13,968 nt of DNA from contig JAEYQQ010000188.1 in NCBI GenBank assembly GCA_023409955.1, positions 1-13,968 of the forward strand, given 5' to 3'. This stretch comes from Bacillota bacterium (GTDB taxonomy: Bacteria > Bacillota > Clostridia > Christensenellales > Aristaeellaceae). A program made the translations under genes and the position numbers. Below are positions 1 through 4,802 of this stretch, piece by piece; position 1 is the stretch's first letter, and every line of letters begins with the position of its first letter. Under the pieces are notes generated by a model, which was not told the origin of the DNA, searched no databases, and worked only from the letters and a program-made list of their open reading frames with translations.

Positions 1-296
1 CCATAACACTACCAGAAGGGCTGGAGTCCATAGGCGAGAGCACATTTTCATATTGCGAAAACCTCGAATCCATAATTATATCTGATGGAGTTGAGTCCGT
101 TGATGAGCGCACGTTTATTGGTTGCAAATTACTTTCTTCCATAACGCTACCGGCAAGCCTAACTTCAATAGCTAAGGATGCTTTTGATATGGGTATTACG
201 CTAACAGTGACGCGTGATTCTTACTCAGAGCAATGGGCGAAGGAAAATAGTTTTGCATATCAGTATCCAGATTCAGCCGATTGGCTAAAGAATTAG
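1..296 (+). CDS. C-terminal fragment of a BspA-type leucine-rich repeat protein
   Basis: The reading frame is open from base 3 to a TAG at 294-296, giving 97 residues; the gene begins off the left edge. It shows at least three repeats of the LRR_5/BspA (Treponema pallidum LRR) type, with the recurring pattern I-x-L/I-x-x-G-L/V-x-S-I/V-x-x-x-T/A-F-x-x-C: ITLPEGLESIGESTFSYC, then a version ending in TFIGC, then LPASLTSIAKDAF. The tail (TVTRDSYSEQWAKENSFAYQY) is the usual non-repeat cap of these proteins. Family members are mostly large, surface-exposed proteins with poorly defined binding roles. The missing N-terminus means signal peptide and anchor cannot be judged. It may be cargo of the mobile element or the chromosomal neighbour on its left side; the sequence does not decide. 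No convincing terminator follows the stop. Confidence 0.8.
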   Translation, partial: ITLPEGLESIGESTFSYCENLESIIISDGVESVDERTFIGCKLLSSITLPASLTSIAKDAFDMGITLTVTRDSYSEQWAKENSFAYQYPDSADWLKN

Positions 297-481
297 CTAT
301 TCTAATTAAGGATTACCTGCAACTGGGCTATGCTGTTATTATGTAAATCAAAGGGGACAAGAGGGATAAACTGTCTATTCGAAAAAATCAAAAATGGTCG
401 TTATTGATATGATCTTAAACAGGTCAAAAATTGCCTTGTTTACACGTTAAATGGCCGATCAAAACTTATATCAAAAACATA

Positions 482-510
482 ATGTCACAAACATCCCTTT
501 ATGATACAAT
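482..510 (+). promoter_or_regulatory. Likely promoter of the serine resolvase gene
   Basis: ATGTCA (482-487, four of six consensus bases) lies 17 bases before TACAAT (505-510, five of six). The predicted start of transcription is about 517, just ahead of the ribosome site GAGAGGGG at 521-528. The upstream in-frame ATG at 501 falls inside this promoter, which supports translation starting at 537. The rest of 297-481 holds no gene and no clear structure that I can see. Confidence 0.45.
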
Positions 511-536
511 GCTGTCTAAAGAGAGGGGTGTTCTTG

Positions 537-1100
537 ATGATCATTGGATATGCTAGGGTAAGTACAACGGAGCAGAATCTTGATAGGCAACTAGATAATC
601 TAAAGGAACAAGGTTGCGAACGAATCTATCAAGAAAAGATCACTGGAACCAAAGCCAACAGGCCAGAGTACCAACGAATGCAAGATAGCCTCAGAGAGGG
701 AGATACATTAGTTGTCGATTCATTCAGCCGTCTCAGCCGAAGCACAAAAGACTTGCTAGAGGTGGTGGAGGCATTAACGGCAAAAGGCGTGAACTTGAAA
801 AGCTTAAAGGAATGCCTTGATACGACAACTGCAACTGGGAAATTAATGTTGACAATGCTATCAGCCCTTAGTCAATTCGAGCGTGATATTATCGCTGAAA
901 GGACTAGAGATGGCCTTAAAGCAGCCAAAGCACGTGGAAGGCTTGGAGGAAGACCAAAAGCAAATGAAACGGCTGTAGCGAAGGCTATGAGGCTCTATGA
1001 TGCAGATAAGCTTAGCATAAAGGAAATCAGTGAGGCTACAGGCATCAGTACGGCAACAATAAACAGAAGGATAGCCGAGAGAAAGATGGGGAGGGAATGA
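537..1100 (+). CDS. Serine recombinase, small resolvase/invertase (TnpR/Pin type)
   Basis: A 187-residue site-specific recombinase that would cut and rejoin DNA through a serine-DNA intermediate. It opens with MIIGYARVST, placing the catalytic serine at residue 9 with Arg7 beside it. The conserved second block DSFSRLSRS gives Asp61, Arg65 and Arg68. The long E-helix runs through about 103-135 (LSALSQFERDIIAERT), and RGRLGGRPK links to a C-terminal helix-turn-helix at about 160-182 (LSIKEISEATGISTATINRRI). The length fits the small resolvase/invertase family. Translation from 537 is chosen because GAGAGGGG lies 8 bases before it and the conserved N-terminus starts exactly there. It is a single-gene transcription unit with its own promoter and terminator. 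It could serve Tn3-like cointegrate resolution, plasmid dimer resolution or DNA inversion; no paired res or inversion sites were recognised, so its substrate is unknown. Confidence 0.93.
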   Translation: MIIGYARVSTTEQNLDRQLDNLKEQGCERIYQEKITGTKANRPEYQRMQDSLREGDTLVVDSFSRLSRSTKDLLEVVEALTAKGVNLKSLKECLDTTTATGKLMLTMLSALSQFERDIIAERTRDGLKAAKARGRLGGRPKANETAVAKAMRLYDADKLSIKEISEATGISTATINRRIAERKMGRE

Positions 1101-1116
1101 CCCTCCCTGTTTGTTT
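1089..1116 (+). terminator. Intrinsic terminator of the resolvase gene
   Basis: A perfect 7-bp stem GGGAGGG (1089-1095) / CCCTCCC (1101-1107) with a five-base loop, followed by TGTTTGTTT. The loop includes the resolvase stop codon TGA (1098-1100), so the 5' arm of the stem is coding sequence. Confidence 0.75.
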
Positions 1117-1122
1117 GAGTAT

Positions 1123-1150
1123 AACGTAAATCAACTAAGTGTTTTACGTT
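1123..1150. repeat. Perfect 8-bp inverted repeat downstream of the resolvase
   Basis: AACGTAAA (1123-1130) and TTTACGTT (1143-1150) are exact reverse complements separated by 12 bases. There is no T-run, so it does not look like a terminator. A recombinase or regulator binding site is possible, but nothing else supports that. Bases 1151-1300 contain no convincing gene; a stop-free stretch of about 32 codons ending at 1284 is not recognisable. Confidence 0.4.
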
Positions 1151-1397
1151 TGGATCGCAATGAATTTATATCTTATAACCTTGCCTAATGTCTTCACTAT
1201 CAGGCAACATTAAAAGAGAAATTACTTGACAGGCTTAGCGAATATATGATCGAATACTACAATGATACTACATCAGTTTGTGCATAATGTAGAAAAATAG
1301 AATGTGAGGTTATATTTTTGCCAAAATGACGCTATATATATAGGAACAAAAAAGCGACGAGCGAAAAACCCGGCAGAAAAAGAGAACGGCACAGGCG

Positions 1398-1526
1398 GTT
1401 GGGGAGCTAGTGAATACCCCAACAGGAGATTGATGATCCTCCTAAATGTGGCTAGCATGTGCATCATCAGATAACGAATGAGAAAGCTCAATTTGCACAT
1501 CTATTAAGTGCAGAGAGAGCTTTTTT
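1398..1526 (+). promoter_or_regulatory. Structured leader with mutually exclusive hairpins (putative attenuator)
   Basis: Seen directly: GTTGGGG (1398-1404) pairs with CCCCAAC (1417-1423). GCTAG (1406-1410) can pair with CTAGC (1452-1456), which excludes the first stem. AGGAG (1424-1428) pairs with CTCCT (1439-1443). ATGTGCA (1457-1463) pairs perfectly with TGCACAT (1494-1500), and those bases are also needed for the inner stem of the terminator hairpin at 1483-1526. The arrangement is that of an anti-terminator versus terminator switch, placed ahead of the small frame and the ATPase gene. I do not recognise a known riboswitch or T-box motif, and no promoter upstream is convincing. The region from 1301 to 1551 contains no supported gene. 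Confidence 0.45.
1483..1526 (+). terminator. Intrinsic terminator in the leader region
   Basis: AAAGCTC (1483-1489) pairs with GAGCTTT (1517-1523), and inside it TGCAC (1494-1498) pairs with GTGCA (1508-1512) around a nine-base loop. The 3' arm runs into six consecutive T (1521-1526). A strong ribosome site begins 8 bases later, so the terminator sits directly before a translation start, as in attenuated operons. Confidence 0.6.
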
Positions 1527-1551
1527 ATTGCAGAAAGGAGGTGAACTCGAA

Positions 1552-1734
1552 ATGACATAGACAAAAATGCAAAAAGTGATCGCATTTTATTCTATGGGAG
1601 AAAGCCTTGGACTTATTGGCGGTTACGTAATCTATTCCCGTAACTTTTTGAAAAAAATGAGTAGAATCAAGGCTTTAAGGGGCACTTTCGTTAAAGAGAA
1701 AGCAGGAAATTTTAAATGTGAAAGGAGTGCATAA
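1552..1734 (+). pseudogene. Small reading frame (60 codons) with a TAG at codon 3; unrecognised
   Basis: An excellent ribosome site (AAAGGAGGTGA, 1534-1544) precedes ATG-ACA-TAG at 1552-1560. Past the TAG the same frame stays open until TAA at 1732-1734, three bases before the ATPase start; the ATPase ribosome site AAAGGAG (1721-1727) lies inside its 3' end. This is the layout of a small gene at the head of an operon. From the first ATG after the stop (1567) the frame encodes 55 residues beginning MQKVIAFYSMGESLGLIGG, with a basic C-terminal half. I do not recognise a family. No ribosome site serves 1567. Alternatives: a two-codon regulatory minigene, a gene killed by one nonsense mutation, or chance. 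Confidence 0.35.
1601..1676. repeat. Long nested inverted repeat before the ATPase gene
   Basis: AAAGCCTTG (1601-1609) and CAAGGCTTT (1668-1676) are perfect 9-bp reverse complements. Inside them GTTACG (1622-1627) pairs with CGTAAC (1639-1644). A further 7-bp pair AAAATGC (1564-1570) / GCATTTT (1582-1588) lies just before. In RNA these would fold into a large stem-loop between the leader terminator and the ATPase ribosome site. It also lies inside the interrupted small frame, so coding and structural roles may compete. Confidence 0.45.
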
Positions 1735-1737
1735 GAA

Positions 1738-2931
1738 ATGCAAAATGTACGTGTTATTGACAGTATTATGGGATCTGGCAAGACAACATGGTTCATCAAT
1801 TATGTTAAGGCAAACCTCGAACAAAGATTCATCTATGTTACGCCTTATTTGGAAGAACTGAACCGTATCCAAAAAGATTGTGCAGAGGCTTGCTTCTATC
1901 AGCCTACGGAAGAATTAGGTGCAAAGATGGCAAGTTTTCAGATGCTTCTATCAGAAGGAAAAAACATTGTTATGACCCATGAGTTGTTCAGTAGGTTATC
2001 TTTATCGACTACAGTAAAACAGAGGATTGAAGACTACGGATATTCCTTGATACTTGATGAAACGTAGAACATAATCACACCACATGAAGTATCAAAATCT
2101 GATATCAAAATGCTGTTTGAAACGAAAAAGATGAAAGCTGATGAACTGGGGAAAATTAGGTGGCTTGATGATGATTATAGCGGAAAGTTCAGCTACTTAA
2201 AAACACAAGCAAAGAACAAAACGCTACTATGGTATAATAACACCTTGCTTCTATGGGTGTTTCCTGCGGACATAATTACTTCATTCCGTGAAGTGTACAT
2301 CATGACATTCATGTTTCAAGGAAGCCACTTAAAGCATTTCTTTGAATTGAATAGCATTGCATATGATTTGTACCACATTGCCAAAGACGAGTGTAAAATA
2401 TGCTCTGGGATTCAGGATTTGCGGGAGGAAAAGAAAAAGATTGCAAGTATGCTTAATGTCTATCAAGGTTGTTTGAATGACATAGGAGATAAGGAAACCG
2501 CATTATCAAAAAGTTGGTATGAGGATAACTGTAAAAATGGTCTTGCAAAAGAGGTGTCAAACAATGCTTATAACTTTCTATACAATAAAGTAAAAGCAAG
2601 GGTTGATCATGCCTTATATACTACTTTCGCAGCTATGAAAAAAAGATATCCTGTACGGGATTACGCCGGTGCATTCATACCTTGTAATCTGCGGGCAACA
2701 AATCAGTTTAAGGATAGAACATGCCTATGCTATCTCATAAACGTATACGATAATCCGTATATTAAGCAATATTTTGCAGACTTTGGTATTACTGTTGATC
2801 AAGATGCTATTGCTCTAAATCAGCTTTTGCAATGGGTATGGAGAAGTGCAATAATGGATGGTAAACCAGTAAACTTATACATCCCATCCAGAAGAATGCG
2901 CTCATTGCTGATTAATTGGCTCGTAGCATAA
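1738..2931 (+). pseudogene. Phage/ICE-type P-loop ATPase (DEAD/DEAH-like), interrupted by an in-frame TAG
   Basis: One 397-codon frame runs from ATG 1738 (ribosome site AAAGGAG at 1721-1727) to TAA at 2929-2931, broken only by TAG at 2065-2067 (codon 110). The first part has a Walker A motif at residues 11-17 (MGSGKTT) and a Walker B-like SLILDET at 103-109, followed at once by the stop. The second part continues without frame shift (NIITPHEVSK, then MLFETKKMKADELGKIRW) and keeps conserved-looking blocks such as FIPCNLRATN, LLQWVWRSAI and LYIPSRRMRSLL near its end. I recall this architecture from uncharacterised ATPases in Firmicute phages and integrative elements, about 400 residues long; the role is not established. 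The stop sits just after the catalytic Asp-Glu, so the truncated N-terminal product would lack most of the protein. Most likely a nonsense-mutated gene; readthrough or amber suppression is the alternative. Confidence 0.65.
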
Positions 2932-2942
2932 AATTGTCTAGG

Positions 2943-3045
2943 AAAGGAGTATTATGGCATGAGAAAACGACGATGAGGACTACAATTCACAAACGGCAGG
3001 AAAGTTATGATCAATAATAAATGGAAAGGAATCTAGGAAAGCTAA
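2943..3045 (+). other. Short stop-ridden frame with a good ribosome site, between ATPase and integrase
   Basis: AAAGGAG (2943-2949) stands 9 bases before ATG 2959, which encodes MRKRR and then hits TGA at 2974-2976. The same frame continues GLQFTNGRKVMINNKWKGI to TAG at 3034-3036 and TAA at 3043-3045. In another frame ATG 2954 gives only Met-Ala before TGA. The position, directly before an integrase, is where an excisionase or small regulator would be expected in such elements. The sequence is too short and broken to assign. It may be a remnant gene, a regulatory minigene or noise. Confidence 0.25.
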
Positions 3046-3061
3046 CACATTATCACAAGTC

Positions 3062-3077
3062 TTCACCTTATGGTGAA
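3062..3077 (+). repeat. Small hairpin just before the integrase start
   Basis: TTCACC (3062-3067) and GGTGAA (3072-3077) form a perfect 6-bp stem with a four-base loop, ending 5 bases before ATG 3083. The GGTG is the only Shine-Dalgarno-like sequence for that start, so the hairpin would hide it. This weakens the case for efficient translation from 3083 or implies regulation. Confidence 0.4.
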
Positions 3078-3082
3078 AAACT

Positions 3083-4345
3083 ATGGAAACTACACAACAA
3101 GTTGACAATATCTGCATTCATCCTTATACTTTGAGGCGGTTGCTGGAAGAGTCAGCAAAGCAAGGTGCAGAGATTGCACTAAAACAAGTGAACCTTGAGA
3201 AGTGCATATCAACAGAAAAAATCATGAACACGCCATTTCAAGCCTCGACAGAAGAAGGAGAGGCAGTAGAAATGGCAAAGAGACAAAGACAACGTGTGGA
3301 GATCGGTAGAGATGAGACAGGGAAGGCAAGAATAAAATGGGTAGAAGGTGATACCAGACAAGCACTAATAGTTGAGGCAGCAAAGGTATTAATAAATGCT
3401 GGTTTGATCGAAAAGCCTGTTGGCGAGCAAAAGGATATACCTCTTTTCAAGAATTATGCTGAACAATGGCTAAAGACATACAAGGAGTCAGCATTAAGGT
3501 TTAATACTCTCTTGGGATATCGGTCATATCTTGCTAAGCATATTTATCCTGCCATAGGAGAGAAAAGTTTGATCGAGGTCAAAACAAGCACCATTCAAAG
3601 TCTCTTTAATCAAATGGCGGGAGATGGTAAAGCAAAAAGCACCATCGATCAAACAAGGATCATTCTTCATCAGATTTTCGATTTAGCGGTGGAGGATGGG
3701 TATATCGCAAAAAATCCTTTGGACTCCCTGCATCTAAAAAATCCTTCACACAAGGTTGATGATCGCCAAGCTTTAACTCCCGCAGAGCTGAAAACAATAG
3801 TTGATGGTATAACTAAACTTCCAAAACAAGAAGATAGGTATCTGTTAGCATTGTTCCTTTATGCGGGATTGAGGAGGGGAGAAGCACTAGCTATCCAATG
3901 GCAGGATATTGACATTGAGCAAGGATTGATACATGTTCGTCATGGTGTAACATTCCAGCACAATAAGGGTGTAGTTGGTATGACAAAAAGCAAAGCAGGG
4001 AATAGGGATATACCGCTTTTACCTCAATTGCTTGATGTACTAAGCCCGGAAGGAAAGACGGGGCTTGTATTGCACAGAGATGGCAAGCCATTGTCAGAAC
4101 AAGCATATAGGCGTGTATGGGAACGAATTGGAAAGACAATTGACCTTTCAGGTATAACAGCCCATCGTCTACGGCATTCCTTTGCGACTATAGCAGCCAA
4201 CTCGGGTGTGGAAATTAAGTCCTTGCAAGCTATGTTAGGCCATGCGGATATTAAAACGACAATGCAAATCTATGTTCATGCGCAGAAGCAGCAAATCAAG
4301 CTTGCAGGGAACAAAATGACCAATGCATTTGATAATCTAGCATGA
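3083..4345 (+). CDS. int: Tyrosine recombinase (phage/ICE integrase)
   Basis: A 420-residue frame for a tyrosine site-specific recombinase that would insert and excise the element at the adjacent tRNA-Arg gene. An N-terminal arm-binding segment (about 64-95, RVEIGRDETGKARIKW) is followed by a SAM-like core-binding domain (about 122-215, FKNYAEQWLKTY to AVEDGYIAKNPL). The catalytic domain has Arg264 (AGLRRGEAL), a lysine at 302 or 304, HRLRH with His361 and Arg364, His387 in MLGHADI, and the nucleophile Tyr397 (IYVHAQ), so the active site looks intact. The start is uncertain. ATG 3272 (residue 64, MAKRQRQRVEIG) has a strong ribosome site AAGGAGAGG 8 bases upstream and matches where integrases of this type usually begin. 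ATG 3083 has only a weak site inside a hairpin. The first 63 residues look unlike an integrase. The gene ends 205 bases before the tRNA. Confidence 0.9.
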   Translation: METTQQVDNICIHPYTLRRLLEESAKQGAEIALKQVNLEKCISTEKIMNTPFQASTEEGEAVEMAKRQRQRVEIGRDETGKARIKWVEGDTRQALIVEAAKVLINAGLIEKPVGEQKDIPLFKNYAEQWLKTYKESALRFNTLLGYRSYLAKHIYPAIGEKSLIEVKTSTIQSLFNQMAGDGKAKSTIDQTRIILHQIFDLAVEDGYIAKNPLDSLHLKNPSHKVDDRQALTPAELKTIVDGITKLPKQEDRYLLALFLYAGLRRGEALAIQWQDIDIEQGLIHVRHGVTFQHNKGVVGMTKSKAGNRDIPLLPQLLDVLSPEGKTGLVLHRDGKPLSEQAYRRVWERIGKTIDLSGITAHRLRHSFATIAANSGVEIKSLQAMLGHADIKTTMQIYVHAQKQQIKLAGNKMTNAFDNLA

Positions 4346-4448
4346 TCCGTGCCAAACCTGTGCCAAGCATTGGAGGCTTCAAACCGTTGAAATATAAGGC
4401 TTTGAGGGGTTTTCCATAGCAAGATTCGTGCCATGTGTGGGCCAAGTA
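4344..4448. repeat. Imperfect 26-bp direct repeats after the integrase (candidate arm-type sites)
   Basis: Copies at 4344-4369 and 4423-4448 share 19 of 26 positions, with the common core CGTGCCA and a second GCCAAG near the end. Within the first copy GTGCCAA occurs twice. Short direct repeats between an integrase gene and its tRNA target are typical of arm-type integrase binding sites. The first copy overlaps the integrase stop codon. Binding itself is inferred. Confidence 0.45.
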
Positions 4449-4500
4449 AGATCAAAAAGCTAAAAACGCCTAGAAAAGCATAATTAATCATAACTAAAAT

Positions 4501-4561
4501 CGGGCATAAGAAAACCCCTTATCCCTAGCATTTACAAGGGGTTCGGGGTTTGGTATGCCCG
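4501..4561. repeat. Inverted copy of the tRNA 3' acceptor end flanking the terminator
   Basis: CGGGCATA (4501-4508) is the exact reverse complement of TATGCCCG (4554-4561), which is the 3' acceptor strand plus discriminator base of the tRNA-Arg gene. In the minus-strand transcript the tRNA 3' strand could pair with this downstream copy, outside the terminator stem. It may be part of the element's attachment region or chance. Confidence 0.4.
4507..4543 (-). terminator. Intrinsic terminator of tRNA-Arg
   Basis: Read on the minus strand, AACCCCTT (4543-4536) pairs with AAGGGGTT (4520-4513) around a 15-base loop, followed by TTTTCTTAT. It begins 8 bases after the encoded CCA. Since it lies on the element side of the tRNA 3' end, it was probably brought in by, or preserved through, integration. 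Confidence 0.7.
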
Positions 4562-4627
4562 GCAGGATTCGAACCTGTGACCTTTGGAGTCGGAGTCCAA
4601 CGCTCTATCCAACTGAGCTACGGGCAC
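4551..4627 (-). tRNA. tRNA-Arg (anticodon CCG), with encoded CCA
   Basis: The minus strand folds as a complete cloverleaf: acceptor GTGCCCG (4627-4621) with CGGGCAT (4561-4555), D-stem GCTC/GAGC, anticodon stem TTGGA/TCCAA with loop CTCCGAC giving anticodon CCG (codon CGG, arginine), five-base variable region AGGTC, T-loop TTCGAAT, discriminator A and an encoded CCA at 4553-4551. The T-stem ACAGG/CCTGC has an A-C mismatch at its base (49-65). Transcription is from its own consensus promoter. The 3' end is the likely integration site of the neighbouring element, which restores the gene's 3' part. Confidence 0.95.
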
Positions 4628-4654
4628 ATATACGCCTTTAGACAAGGCTTATTG

Positions 4655-4683
4655 ATTATAGCTGATGGATAAGCTTATGTCAA
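4655..4683 (-). promoter_or_regulatory. Consensus promoter of tRNA-Arg
   Basis: On the minus strand TTGACA (4683-4678) and TATAAT (4660-4655) are both perfect and separated by exactly 17 bases. Transcription would start about 20 bases before the mature tRNA 5' end. This is the best vegetative promoter in the window. Confidence 0.85.
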
Positions 4684-4736
4684 TCCTGAAGGCGGATTAT
4701 TTTCATAACCAGGTGTGTTTGGTTTGTTTCACGAGA

Positions 4737-4776
4737 GCTATGAAAATGATGTAGAAGTTCAAATCATTCTCATGGC
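4737..4776 (-). terminator. Hairpin downstream of the LCP gene
   Basis: A 14-bp stem, with one wobble and one mismatch, is formed by 4737-4750 and 4763-4776 around a 12-base loop, 26 bases after the LCP stop codon. There is no T-run, so it is either a weak terminator or an RNA-stabilising hairpin. The rest of 4684-4802 holds nothing I can identify. Confidence 0.35.
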
Positions 4777-4802
4777 AAAATGGAATAACGCTTGTTCGTG
4801 TC

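Larger units (their letters stand above)
482..4553. mobile_element. Integrated element next to tRNA-Arg (right end at the tRNA 3' end; left end not located)
   Basis: What is seen: a serine resolvase, a phage/ICE-type P-loop ATPase, a tyrosine integrase as last gene, direct repeats after it, and then the 3' end of a tRNA gene. The DNA is clearly richer in A+T than the chromosomal genes that follow from about 4800. Tyrosine integrases of phages, ICEs and genomic islands commonly recombine into the 3' end of a tRNA gene and leave the integrase gene next to it, so the right boundary is placed at the encoded CCA (4551-4553). I found no copy of the tRNA 3' end in 1-4500, so the left end is either outside the window or lost. 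No conjugation, capsid or replication genes are visible here. Nonsense codons in two or three reading frames point to a degraded or defective element. The limits given are minimal. Confidence 0.6.

Noticed and set aside
1186..1284. Short plus-strand frame ending DRLSEYMIEYYNDTTSVCA
   Set aside because: Begins right after a stop, has no start with a ribosome site and no recognised similarity.
1369..1376. CCCGGCAG, matching part of the tRNA-Arg 3' end, as a possible left attachment site
   Set aside because: Only 8 bases match and the flanks differ; too short for an attachment core.
1273..1500. 75-codon minus-strand open frame over the structured leader
   Set aside because: No ribosome site, no recognisable motif, and it coincides with the inverted repeats and terminator of the plus strand.
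1..4550. CRISPR array, toxin-antitoxin pair or defence operon within the accessory region
   Set aside because: No regularly spaced repeats and no recognisable toxin, nuclease or defence protein; only the recombinases and the broken ATPase.
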